The notes under the pieces are model-generated. The model ran no database searches and was not told where the DNA came from. It saw only the letters and a list, made by a program, of their open reading frames with translations. A DNA stretch of 64,000 nt from Aquarana catesbeiana (Eukaryota > Chordata > Amphibia > Anura > Ranidae): positions 28,232,615 through 28,296,614 of the forward strand of contig NC_133334.1 in the NCBI RefSeq assembly GCF_042186555.1, in the 5' to 3' direction. A program made the translations under genes and the position numbers. Positions 44,623 to 55,303 of the stretch are shown piece after piece. The first letter of the stretch is position 1. The number at the start of each line of letters is the position of its first letter.

Positions 44623-45069
44623 CTACCAGCTTTGCACATCTAGAGAGGACATTTTTGCCCATTCTTCTTTGCAAAATATCTCAAGCTCTGTCAGATTGGA
44701 TGGAGAGCGTCTGTGAACAGCAATTTTCAAGTCTTGCCACAGATTCTCATTTAGATTTAGGTCTGGACTTTGACTGGGCCATTCTAACACATGAATATGC
44801 TTTGATCTAAACCATTCCATTGTAGCTCTGGCTGTATGTTTAGGGTCGTTGTCCTGCTGGAAGGTGAACCTCCGCCCCAGTCTCAAGTCTTTTGTCAGGT
44901 TTTCTTCTAAGATTGCCCTGTATTTGGCTCCATCCATCTTCCCATCAACATTGACCAGCTTCCCTGTCCCTGCTGAAGAAAAGCATCCCCACAACATGAT
45001 GCTGCCACCGCCATGTTTCACGGTAGGGATGGTGTGTTCAGGATGCAGTGTTAGTTTCCCGCCACACAA
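44623..45069 (-). pseudogene. Tc1 transposase C-terminal half (copy 2)
   Basis: The frame reads KHGGGSIMLWGCFSSAGTGK, FTFQQDNDPKHTARATMEWF and LEWPSQSPDLNLNENLWQDL, so the last two DDE residues (QQDND, NEN) are present. It is separated from its N-terminal half (47525-47190) by the hAT element and also carries stops before that point. Confidence 0.9.
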
Positions 45070-46127
45070 AGCATTTTGCTTTTAGGCCAAAAAGTTCAAA
45101 TTTGGTCTCATCTGACCAGATCACCTTCTTCCACATGTTTGCTGTGTCCCCAGGGCCGGACTGGGAATAAAAACCAGCCCTGGAAATAATTTCATACCAG
45201 CCCCATAGTATTTTTATACCAGCCCAACCGCATAACGTCTTTATTTTCTTGTTCACAAAAGGGAAAACCATGAATTTTAAAGCACGTTTGAAGAGTGTAT
45301 TATATATAGATAAGAGAGACATGGCTTTTACAAACAGCAGCAATTTTTTTCAAGGCAAAAATCATGCCATTTACTGGCACATTTTTTATTGACACTGCAA
45401 AAAAAAGGTGCTGTAAATGGCAGTTTTCAGTGCAAATATCAATATTTAAGCTATAAACTGCTATTTGCAATGTGTTAAGTTAAACAAAAGTCAAAAACCA
45501 TATTTCTCCATTTACATGAAAGTCAGATTAATATAAGCCAACACAGAGTTCCCCCATATATCGGGAGGATTCCCCTTTACAGTGCAAGGGAACTCTGATA
45601 TAAAGGGGAACATTGCAGATCATGATCTAAGCGGGAACTCTGATATAAAAGGGGGGCACTGGTGACCAGAGACCCCACTTATATCAGAGTCCACTGCATT
45701 CCTCTTTACATCAGAGTTCCCCCTTGCACTGTAAGGTGGAATCCTGCAGACTATGATGTAAAGGGGAACTCTGGGAATGTGGGGAGGACTCTGGTGACCA
45801 GAGACCACCTTCTGCAGAAAGAAAACACTAAAGTAAGGGGGTTTACTGATATAAGGGGTAAACCTTTATATCAGTGCCCCCTTACAATATTGTATTGACC
45901 CCCCCCCCCCCCCCTCAGGTAGGCCTGGCGGCGCTGTCACTGACCTCCTCTCAGGTGCACCTTACAGGGCTCAGTCAGTCGGCTCCAGCTCGGTGGCTCT
46001 GGTTTTATCCTGTAGTTTCCTCTCCACAGTCCATACATGTCTGACTTCTCCCATGACCCCCATCCCTGCGGCACTCCCACTGTTGACTCCACTCCAGACT
46101 GCAGACGTGATATAAGACAAGAGATGG

Positions 46128-46895
46128 CCAGAGGCTGCGGATGGTACAGGGGAGGTCAGAGGCTGCGGATGGTACAGGAGAGGTCAGAGGCTGCGAATGG
46201 TACAGGGGAGGTCAGAGGCTGCGGATGGTACAGGGGAGGTCAGAGGCTGCGGATGGTACAGGGGAGGTCAGAGGCTGCGGATGGTACAGGAGAGGTCAGA
46301 GGCTGCGGATGGTACAGGGGAGGTCAGAGGCTGCGGATGGTACAGGGGAGGTCAGAGGCTGCGGATGGTACAGGGGAGGTCAGAGGCTGCGGATGGTACA
46401 GGGGAGGTCAGAGGCTGCGGATGGTACAGGAGAGGTCAGAGGCTGCGGATGGTACAGGGGAGGTCAGAGGCTGTGGATGGTACAGGGGAGGTCAGAGGCT
46501 GCGGATGGTACAGGGGAGGTCAGAGGCTGCGGATGGTACAGGGGAGGTCAGAGGCTGCGGATGGTACAGGGGAGGTCTCAGGTCAGAGGCTGCGGATGGT
46601 ACAGGGGAGGTCAGAGGCTGCGGATGGTACAGGGGAGGTCTCAGGTCAGAGGCTGCGGATGGTACAGGGGAGGTCAGAGGCTGCGGAGGGGGGATGACAG
46701 GAGGTCAGAGGCTGCAGGGGGGGATAGGAGGTCAGAGGCTGCAGGGGGTGACAGGAGGTCAGAGGCTGCGGGGGGGATGACAGGAGGTCAGAGGCTGCAG
46801 AGGGGGGACAGGAGGTCAGAGGCTGCAGGGGGGGGCAGGAGGTCAGAGGCTGCAGGGGGGGGCAGGAGGTCAGAGGCTGCAGGGGGGGCAGGCGC
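46128..46895. repeat. 28-bp minisatellite inside the hAT element
   Basis: About 20 copies of the unit GGTCAGAGGCTGCGGATGG plus TACAGGGGA, then degenerate GGAGGTCAGAGGCTGCAGGG units to about 46890. Because 28 is not a multiple of 3, three frames all stay open and give long artefactual frames (to 363 codons). Confidence 0.95.
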
Positions 46896-46946
46896 TCGGC
46901 GCCATCGTGTCACTGCGCATGCACCCGCATTTCCGAGAATTGCCGA

Positions 46947-46997
46947 GTGTGTACGGACTTTCCCGAGCACGGCTAGCTCGGGAAAGCCCGTACACAC
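46947..46997. repeat. Short hairpin near hAT right end
   Basis: GTGTACGGACTTTCCCGAGC pairs with GCTCGGGAAAGCCCGTACAC around a CACGGCTA loop. It is flanked on both sides by a direct TTCCGAGAAT. Confidence 0.75.
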
Positions 46998-47189
46998 TTC
47001 CGAGAATAGCGCTGGCGCATGCGCAGTTGCATGTCAGCCTGGCGGCCCCGCAGCCATGTTTCTTTCAGGCACCGCTGCCCTCACAGCGGCACCAGGGGCA
47101 GCCAGACAGCCGGCCCGCCGGGGGATTTCCCGGTATCCCGGTAGGCCAGTCCGGCCCTGTGTGTCCCCCACATGGCTTCTCGGGACTTC

Positions 47190-47525
47190 TTATATCTTTC
47201 TTTCAGCAATTCTTCTTGTCACTCTTCCATAAAGGACAGATTTGTGGAGAACACGACTAATAGTTGTCCTGTGGACAGATTCTCCCACCTGAGTTGTGGA
47301 TCTCTGCAGCTCCCCCAGAGTTACCATGGGCCTCTTGGCTGCTTCTCTGATGAATGTTCTCCTTGCCCAGCCTTTTGTGCCATACTCTTTCCATTTTTGG
47401 ATGATGGATTGAACAGAGCTCCCTAAAATGTTCAAAGCTTGGAATATTTTTTTATAACCTAACCCTGCTTTAAACTTCTCCACAACTTTATCCCTGACCT
47501 GTCTGGTATGTTCCTTGGCCTTCAT
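47190..47525 (-). pseudogene. Tc1 transposase N-terminal half (copy 2)
   Basis: Opens MKAKEHTRQVRDKVVEKF, GLGYKKIFQALNI, then QSIIQKWKEYGTKGWARR and GESVHRTTISRVLHKSVLYG: the helix-turn-helix pair used to bind the terminal repeats. A deletion removes the usual linker residues around KEYGT. Confidence 0.88.
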
Positions 47526-47839
47526 AATGCTTCACCGAGGTTCTCTAACAAACCTCTGAGAGCTTCACAGAACAGCTGTATTTATACTGGGATTCAATTA
47601 CACAATTACACACTCTACTTACTAATTAGGTGACTTCTGAAAGCAATTGGTTTCAGGTAGATTTTAGTTAGGGGTATCAGAGTAAAAGGGGGCTGAATAC
47701 AAATGTACGCCACACTTTTCACATATTTATTTGAAAACCATTTATCATTTTCCTTTCACTTTACAATTATGTGCCACTTTGTGTTGGTCTATTACATAAA
47801 ATCCCAATAAAATACATTTACATTTTTCAAGGCACTGTA

Positions 47840-48276
47840 TGAACAGTGGCGGCTTGTGCTCAAAATTTTGGCGGGGGGCGCAAACAAACTGAAAAATTCT
47901 GAAAAAAACCCCATCAATTGCAGCCTCACTGTACCATCAATTGCAGCCTCACTGTACCATCAATTGCCGCCACTGTACCATCAAAAGCAGCCAGGGGCGG
48001 ACTGACAACTCATGGGGACCCCAGGCAATAGGAGATTATGGGGCCCCCAGGCAATAGATGGGGCCAAACAGTATGCACACACACAGTATACACACACAGA
48101 CACACAAGATACACACACAGTATACACATACAGAATACACATACTCACACTGAAAAGGTACTGGAGAGGCGGGGCAGCTATAATCTTGGGATTTAAAAAA
48201 AAACACAGATTTTTACATACTGTCCCTGGTTTTTTTGAGGCTGGCAACCCTGATGGGGCCCCCTAGTGGCATGGGG
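47840..48276. mobile_element. Truncated hAT MITE in a tandem-repeat region
   Basis: From 47992 CAGGGGCGGACTGACAACTC matches, in reverse, the right end of the MITE at 52760-53071, followed by a CA-rich microsatellite and CCTGATGGGGCCCCCTAGTG. It stops near 48270 without its other terminus. Before it is a short CATCAATTGCAGCCTCACTG tandem repeat. Confidence 0.65.
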
Positions 48277-48768
48277 CCACTGTGCCATTAAACACAGCCA
48301 CTGTATCATCAAACGCAGCCACTGTGCCATCAAACGCAGCCACTGTGCCATCAAATCCAGCCACTGTGTCCATCAAATGCAGCCACTGTGCCATCAAATG
48401 CAGCCACTGTGCCATCAAACGCAGCCACTGTGCCATCAAACGCAGCCACTGTGCCCATCAAATGCAGCCACTGTGCCAACAAATGCAGCCACTGTGCCAA
48501 CAAATGCAGCCACTGTGCCATCAAATCCAGCCACTGTGCCCATCAAATGCAGCCACTGTGCCATCAAATGCAGCCACTGTGCCCATCAACGCAGCCACTG
48601 TGCCATCAAACGCAGCCACTGTGCCATCAAATGCAGCCACTGTGCCATCAAACGCAGCCACTGTGCCATCAAATGCAGCCACTGTGCCATCAAACGCAGC
48701 CACTGTGCCCATCAAACGCAGCCACTGTGCCATCAAACGCAGCCACTGTGCCCATCAAACGCAGTTCT
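48277..48768. repeat. 21-bp minisatellite
   Basis: About 22 units around CAGCCACTGTGCCATCAAAC(G/T), some one or two bases longer. Open frames across it, such as HCAIKRSHCAIK, are artefacts. Confidence 0.93.
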
Positions 48769-49008
48769 CTAAACGGCTGACTTCAGACTGCGCATGCACA
48801 GTTCAGAATCACAGACTTTTTTTTTTCCCAAAGTGTTTTACTGACAGCCATTTGTGAGTTGTGGTTGGCCAGGCTGGCAAGGGAGCCAGAAGTACTCGCT
48901 GCTTGCTTCCCTGCAGAAATCGCAGGTTCAGGTAGTGCGGGTAGCAGGGCCAGAATTGGTGATGACAGAATTGGTGACGACAGGCCAGGCTACTGCTGAG
49001 CAAGACTC
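48769..49008. other. Non-coding
   Basis: Follows the minisatellite. No frame or repeat recognised. Confidence 0.4.
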
Positions 49009-49429
49009 GGTTCACACTGCAGCGATGTGGGAACCCTGCGAATCCAGTACGGGTTCCTGCATCACATACAACTCGCAGGCAGTTCACACTGCCCTTTGTG
49101 AACTGCTGGGGGTGTCAATACAATGTTAATGACACCTCCAGTAAAGTTCGCATATCGCAGTGCGAACTGTGAATTCGGACAGGAATTGGATCACAGGAAT
49201 GTGAACACCCATGTGACCCGATTCTGGTGCGGATCAAAAAATGGGTCCTGTCTGAGTTTGGTCCGAATGCGATTTCAGCCATACTATCTATTTAATGTGA
49301 GCACATTACAACGAATTGCTTGATGGGTCAGAATCGCCCAAATCCAGAGTTGCGATCGTGGCGGGTGGAGAATCGTGATACCGATTCTCCGCGATTAATC
49401 GTGCAGCTCTATCGCAGCAGTGTGAACTG
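49009..49429. mobile_element. MITE with TTCACACTGC ends
   Basis: GGTTCACACTGC at the left and GCAGTGTGAACTGG at the right are inverted, and several GTGTGAAC/GTTCACAC-like motifs lie inside. No coding frame. Confidence 0.55.
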
Positions 49430-49966
49430 GCCCTAAATGTGCCCCCTCTTCTACTGTGGTGTTTGAGGGAGCTCAGGGATATTCACAGCAACCAGGCATG
49501 CAGAGAAAGCAGGGATGGGAGGTGTGCAGTCTGTGAGGCTGAAAAGGAGCCATTGCAGTGACCTCTGTTATCAAGCCCAAGTAGAGGAGGGGGAGAACAC
49601 CGGGGAGGATCACAGAGGCACCGTGCAGTGGTTGGAAGAACATCAGAGATAGTAGCTGGCTGGAGTGGACTTCACCTCCATTATCAAGCACAGGGAGAGG
49701 AATGGGGAGCGCGTGGGAAGGATCAGAGGCATCCGTTTTGCGGCTGCAGGGCTAGAGTCAGGGGCGTTGCTAGGTGTCAAAAAGACCAGGGACTTCAGCC
49801 CGAAGGCCGATGGTGGCACCGTAGGGGGATCCGGGGTGTGGTCGTGTTGCCGGTGTTTTTGGATGGGCGGTGGGGTTGTGTGGCGGGGGGGTAAGCTAAC
49901 TTGCTGGTTGCTGCCTGGCTTACCAGTGCTGCCCATCAATGATGGGCACTAAACTCATCTACCTGA
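49430..49966. other. No recognised gene
   Basis: GC-mixed DNA. Overlapping frames on both strands near 49650-49950 show no domain resemblance. Confidence 0.45.
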
Positions 49967-51215
49967 CACACTGACCATTACACTGACCTCACCTACCTGA
50001 CATACATACACTGACGGGCAGTAGAGACATACATACACTGACCTCACCTACCTGACATACATACACTGACGGGCAGTAGAGACATACATACACTGACCTC
50101 ACCTACCTGACATACATACAATGACGGGCAGTAGAGACATACATACACTGACCTCACCTACCTGACATACATACACTGACGGGTAGTAGAGACATACATA
50201 CACTGACCTCACCTACCTGACATACATACACTGACGGGCAGTAGAGACATACATACACTGACCTCACCTACCTGACATACATACACTGACGGGCAGTAGA
50301 GACATACATACACTGACCTCACCTACCTGACATACATACACTGACGGGTAGTAGAGACATACATACACTGACCTCACCTACCTGACATACATACAATGAC
50401 GGGCAGTAGAGACATACATACACTGACCTCACCTACCTGACATACATACACTGACGGGCAGTAGAGACATACATACACTGACCTCACCTACCTGACATAC
50501 ATACACTGACGGGTAGTAGAGACATACATACACTGACCTCACCTACCTGACATACATACAATGACGGGCAGTAGAGACATACATACACTGACCTCACCTA
50601 CCTGACATACATACACTGACGGGTAGTAGAGACATACATACACTGACCTCACCTACCTGACATACATACACTGACGGGCAGTAGAGACATACATACACTG
50701 ACCTCACCTACCTGACATACATACACTGACGGGTAGTAGAGACATACATACACTGACCTCACCTACCTGACATACATACACTGACGGGTAGTAGAGACAT
50801 ACATACACTGACCTCACCTACCTGACATACATACACTGACGGGCAGTAGAGACATACATACACTGACCTCACCTACCTGACATACATACACTGACGGGCA
50901 GTAGAGACATACATACACTGACCTCACCTTACCTACCTGACATACATACACTGACGGGTAGTAGAGACATACATACACTGACCTCACCTTACCTACCTGA
51001 CATACATACAATGACGGGCAGTAGAGACATACATACACTGACCTCACCTACCTGACATACATACACTGACGGGCAGTAGAGACATACATACACTGACCTC
51101 ACCTACCTGACATACATACACTGACGGGCAGTAGAGACATACATACACTGACCTCACCTTACCTACCTGACATACATACACTACACTGACCTGGCTAACT
51201 GACATACACGGACCT
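49967..51215. repeat. 55-bp satellite array
   Basis: About 21 copies of a 55-bp unit made of ACATACATACACTGACCTCA, CCTACCTG and ACATACATACACTGACGGG(C/T)AGTAGAG. The two halves are themselves related. The GGGCA/GGGTA variant and an ACATACAATGACG variant are interspersed, and a CCTTA expansion appears in the last third. Confidence 0.95.
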
Positions 51216-51489
51216 CACCTACAACGAGTATTATATAAACCTATGTTTAAGTCAGTAGTAATCTTAAGCAGGGATCAAAATAGAATATATGCATGGGCAT
51301 TGCGCACACACACACACCCTTTGTGCAAGGCACACACCAAAACACATTGGCAGAAGAGTAAAGGCAGACTCTCAAGTAAAAAAAATATGCATACAAAATT
51401 TCTTAATAAGTTGTATTTTTATTATACTTAAAACAAAGTTATCAACATCCAATACAAAGAGATGCAGGTTACACACATCATTTCACTAC
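51216..51489. other. Non-coding
   Basis: AT-rich DNA with a short CA microsatellite at 51305. No gene. Confidence 0.45.
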
Positions 51490-52270
51490 TTAACCACTTG
51501 CCGACCGCAATTTTGAGGACGGATATCGTTGTTATGGCAACAGCTAGCTGCCATAACCCCGGTATCCCCGTTTTCGGCCGGCTACAAGATAAAAGTGGTC
51601 GGATTCGCCGCGAGATCACTTTTATTTGTGGCGAGAGAGGGCGCCCCCCCCTTCCCTCCTCCCGCCGCTTACCGGTGCCCTCCGCCGCTTACCGGAGCCG
51701 TCGGTAGCGGCGGAGGCGATCGCGTGCTCTCACCTGCTGTGCATGGAGACGAGTGAGGGGAAGATGGCCCCCACCCATCTTCATGACACTTCCGGGGCGG
51801 AAGCGACGTCATAACGTCACTTCCACCCACATGTCTTAAAGGCACATTTTTTCAATGTCATTATTTTCAAATTACATTTTTTTTTTTTTTTATTGCATTT
51901 AAGTCCAAATATGAGATCTGAGAACTTTTTGATCCCCAGATCTTATATTTAAGAGGACCTGTCATGCTTTTTCCTATTACAAGGAATGTTTACATTCCTT
52001 GTAATAGGACTAAAAGTGACCCAAATAATTTTTTTTAAAAAAACAGTGTAAAAAAAATAAAATCAAATAAATTAAACAAGAAAAAAAACATTTTTAAAAC
52101 GCCCCGTCCCGACGAGCTCGCGCGCAGAAGCGAACGCATACGTGAGACCGCTGCGCAAATACGGTGTGGAAAAAAAGTATTGCACTGACTGCCATTTTAT
52201 TCTCTAGGGTGGTAGAGAAAAAAAACAATATATAAGTAATTTTCTAGCAAAAAAGTGCAGGAGATGATAA
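51490..52270. mobile_element. TTAA-type element, second family, copy 3
   Basis: Starts TTAACCACTTGCCGACCG. Contains GGAATGTTTACATTCCTTG and CCATTTTATTCTCTAGGG with TTTTCTAGCAAAAAAGTG, as in the copies at 28898 and 40799 but in the opposite direction. The right end lacks a TTAA. Confidence 0.6.
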
Positions 52271-52289
52271 ACACAAAACGGTAGAGTGA

Positions 52290-52417
52290 AAAATCTGGTG
52301 CATCTTTGTACATGGTAGCCAATCAGCTTCTAACTTCAGCTTGTTCAGTTCAGCTTTCACAATACCACCTGGAAGCCGATCGTTACTACTATGCACAGAT
52401 GATCATGCACCACATTT
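52290..52417. mobile_element. Small MITE, inverted TGGTGCA ends
   Basis: AAATCTGGTGCATC at the left pairs imperfectly with TGCACCACATTTT at the right. AGCCAATCAGCTTCTA and GAAGCCGATCGTTACTA are the inner partners. About 128 bp. Confidence 0.55.
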
Positions 52418-52759
52418 TGCACTCTCCATTTTTAGAAAAATCTAACCCAATGTACAATAAAGGAAGTCTAAACATTGGATGTCTCTTGACAGCAAAATTG
52501 TAAGGAGGCTGTGTTAGTCACACAAGGCAGGGTTATGACTAGGCTGAAAAACAAAAACATAAAAAAAAAAAAAACAGTGATTTAACTGCTAAATGGCAGA
52601 GAATTGAGCAGTGAGACAGAATGCAGGATTGCAGGGGCATGATTAATACATTAAAAATGTTTCATTAAGCTAAAGTTATTTTGGTGCCTATACAGTGTCT
52701 TACAAAAATATTCACCCCCCTTGGCTTTTTACCTATTTTGTTACATTACAGCCTTTAGT

Positions 52760-53071
52760 CAGGGGCGGACTGACCATTGAGCCACTCGGGCACTGCCCGA
52801 GGGCCCTGGGCCACTAGGGGACCCCATCAGGTTTGCCAGCCTCAGTAAAACCAGGGACAGTATGTATAAATCTGTGTTTTTTTTTACATCTGTCTGTGTA
52901 TACTGTGTGTACATGTATGTGTATACTGTGTGATTGTATACTGTGTGTGTGTATACGGTGTGATTGTACACTGTGTGTGTGTATACTGTGTGGCCCCATA
53001 ATCTCCGATTGCCTGGGGGCCCCATAATCTCCTATTGCCCGGGGGCCCCATGAGTTATCAGTCTGCCCCTG
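52760..53071. mobile_element. hAT MITE nested in Tc1 copy 3
   Basis: 312 bp starting CAGGGGCGGACTGA and ending TCAGTCTGCCCCTG, flanked by CCTTTAGT at 52752-52759 and 53072-53079 (8-bp hAT duplication). The inside has GTGTGTATACTGTG repeats. It is related to the copy at 47992 and distinct from the larger 45151 element. Confidence 0.93.
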
Positions 53072-53413
53072 CCTTTAGTTCAATGTTTTTTTAATCTGAA
53101 TTATATGTAATGGATCAGAACACAATAGTCTAAGTTGGTGAAGTAAAATTAGAGAGATATATACATAAAACTATTTTTCAGAAATAAAAAACTGATAATT
53201 GGCATGTGCGCATGTATTCACCCCCTTTGTTATGAAGCCCATAAAAAGCTCTGGTGCAACCAATTACCTTCAGAAGTCACATAATTAGTGAAATGATGTC
53301 CACCTGTGTGCAATCTAAGTATCACATGATCTGTCATTACATATACACACCTTTTTGAAAGGCCCCAGAGGCTGCAACACCTAAGCAAGAGGCACCACTA
53401 ACCAAACACTGCC

Positions 53414-54045
53414 ATGAAGACCAAGGAACTCTCCAAACAAGTAAGGAACAATGTTGTTGAGAAGTACAAGTCAGGGTTAGGTTATAAAAAAAATATCTAA
53501 ATCTTTGATGATCGCTAGGAGCAACATTAAATCTATCATAACCAAATGGAAAGAACATGGCACAACAGCAAACCTGCCAAGAGACGGCCGCACACCAAAA
53601 CTCACGGACCGGGCAAGGAGGGCATTAATCAGAGAGGCAGCACAGAGACCTAAGGTAACCCTGGAGGAGCTGCAGAGTTCCACAGCAGAGACTGGAGTAT
53701 CTGTACATAGGACGGCAATAAGCCGTACGCTCCATAGAGTTGGGCTTTATGGCAGAGTGGCCAGAAGAAAGCCATTACTTTCAGCAAAAAACAAAATGGC
53801 GCGTTTTGAGTTTGCGAAAAGGCATGTGGGAGACTCCCAAAATGTATGGAGGAAGGTGCTCTGGTCTGATGAGACTAAAATTTTACTTTTTGGCCATCAA
53901 AGAAAACGCTATGTCTGGCGCAAACCCAAAACATCACATCACCCAAAGATCGCCATCCCCACAGTGAAACATGGTGGTGGCAGCATCACGCTGTGGGGAT
54001 GTTTTTCAGCAGTCGGGACTGGGAAACTGGTCAAATTAAAAAAAC
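53414..54045 (+). pseudogene. Tc1 transposase, N-terminal two thirds (copy 3)
   Basis: Starts MKTKELSKQVRNNVVEKYKS, with a stop after GYKKNI, then a long frame at 53505-54053. That frame has IKSIITKWKEHGTTANLPR, a GRTPKLT motif, TGVSVHRTAISRTLHRVG, VLWSDETKILLFG with the first catalytic Asp, and VKHGGGSITLWGCFS. It is truncated before the second and third catalytic residues. Confidence 0.9.
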
Positions 54046-54510
54046 AAAAATGATGGAAGACTTTGTGTACGAAGCCAGACTGACACCACGTGATCATTTG
54101 TCAAGTGAAGATGATCTTAGAACAAAAATCTTTTACCCTTGCTTGGACCGAATGCTTTCTGAACTTGACCATCGTTTCTCAAGCATTAAAGAAAATTTGG
54201 TCAAGGGCATTGAGGCATTCAACCCACTTTCTTCATCTTTTCTGTCAGAAGACAAAGGCACTTGCAGAAACATTACAAAATTGATCTGCACTATGAAGAA
54301 TTAGTTGTTGCTAAAAACTTCTTTGAACGCAAAAAACAGGAAGGTGCGGTACTAACAGTACAGAACATTTGCAAACTTTTGGATCCTTTAATGTTTCCAA
54401 CGGTGAAAAAAATCATGCATGTTGTCCTAACAATTCCTGTGAGCAGCTGCTCTTGCGAAAGATCATTTAGTGCTTTGAGACGTCTTCATACATGGCTCAG
54501 AGGTACAATG
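54046..54510 (+). pseudogene. hAT transposase C-terminal fragment (ZMYM1-like)
   Basis: LRTKIFYPCLDRMLSELDHR and FSSIKENLVKGIEAFNP are followed, after a frameshift near 54265, by YEELVVAKNFFERKKQEGA. Then come TIPVSSCSCERSFSALRRLH and LRGTMGQ. This is the C-terminal dimerisation block of hAT transposases of the kind shared with ZMYM1-like proteins. It directly follows the broken Tc1. Confidence 0.8.
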
Positions 54511-55030
54511 GGGCAATCAAGGAGGATTAAGAGGGCCCTGCTCAGAAGAGCTTACAATCTAATAGGGTGGGGCAGGTGGTACAAAAGGTTGTAACTGTGG
54601 GGAATGAGCTGTTGGAAGTGGTAGGAGATTAGTTGGAGACATTATAGGCTTTCCTGAAGAGAAGAGTTTTCAGGGATCGCCTGAAGGTAGCAAGAGTAGG
54701 GGATAGCCAGATAGATGGAGGTAGCGAGTTCCAGAGGATGAGAGAGGCTCTGGAGAAATCCTGGAGACGAGCATAGGAGGAGGAGATGAGAGAGCTTGAG
54801 AGCAGGAGGTCTTGAGAAGAGCGGAGAGGTCGATTTGGGTGATATTTGGAGACAAGATTAGTGATGTAGCTCGGGGCAGAGTTGTGAATGGCTTTGTATG
54901 TTGTGGTTGGTATTTTGAATTTAATTTGCTGGGTGATTGGGAGTCAGTGTAAGGATTGGAGTAGAGAGTTGGCAGACACTGAGAGGTTGGTAAGGTGGAT
55001 AAGTCTGGCAGCAGCATTCATGATAGACAT
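54511..55030. repeat. Dispersed repeat of unknown class
   Basis: Starts AAGAGGGCCCTGCTCAGAAG AGCTTACAATCTAATAGG and continues as purine-rich text (GAGTTTTCAGGGATCGCCTG). It resembles a repeat I recall from several vertebrates, class unknown. No terminal structure seen. Confidence 0.5.
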
Positions 55031-55303
55031 TTATCTACCGAAACATGGCCCACACTGTTTCAGGTCATTGAGCTCTCAAAGGCGGATATAAATTTTGTGA
55101 TATGTAGGCATTCATTCGCTAAGGAATGCCTAATTCAAACCTGCTATGGTTACAGTTTTCACATGGCAGGTGCATTTTGCGCTTTTAAATACACGCTTGT
55201 TTTGATCCATTTAATTCTATGTAACCAAAAACTAGAAAAAAGTCCATGGCGGCCTGGCCCTTTCCATAAAATGCAAAGATGTCAACTACTACAGGAAACC
55301 ATG
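55031..55303. other. Non-coding
   Basis: No recognised gene or repeat. A short frame starting in the previous repeat is not family-like. Confidence 0.4.

Larger units (their letters stand above)
45151..47159. mobile_element. hAT element nested in Tc1 copy 2
   Basis: Starts CAGGGCCGGACTGG and ends CCAGTCCGGCCCTG, a perfect 14-bp inverted repeat. It is flanked by TGTGTCCC at 45143-45150 and 47160-47167, the 8-bp duplication made by hAT transposases. No transposase frame is readable, so it is non-autonomous or internally replaced. Much of its right half is a 28-bp minisatellite and derived G-rich repeats. Confidence 0.93.
44343..47837 (-). mobile_element. Tc1/mariner element copy 2, split by a hAT element
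   Basis: The left end CAGTGCCGTGAAAAAGTATT follows TA at 44341, and the right end TTCAAGGCACTG precedes TA at 47838. It is the same family as copy 1 (5652-7261). Removing the 2-kb hAT insertion (45151-47159) and one duplicated octamer leaves about 1.48 kb. The transposase lies on the minus strand in two parts. Confidence 0.92.
52693..54045 (+). mobile_element. Tc1/mariner copy 3, 3' half lost
   Basis: After TA at 52691 the terminus CAGTGTCTTACAAAAATATT opens an element in plus orientation with a transposase. Sequence similarity stops at about 54045 inside the transposase and no right terminus follows. A hAT MITE (52760-53071) is inserted near its left end. Confidence 0.88.

Noticed and set aside
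46141..47232. 363-codon frame as a Gly/Arg-rich protein gene
   Set aside because: It is a translation of a 28-bp minisatellite, open in all frames, inside a hAT transposon.
48266..48857. Cys/His repeat protein (HCAIKRSHCAIK)
   Set aside because: Product of a 21-bp minisatellite, with similar open frames in the other phases.
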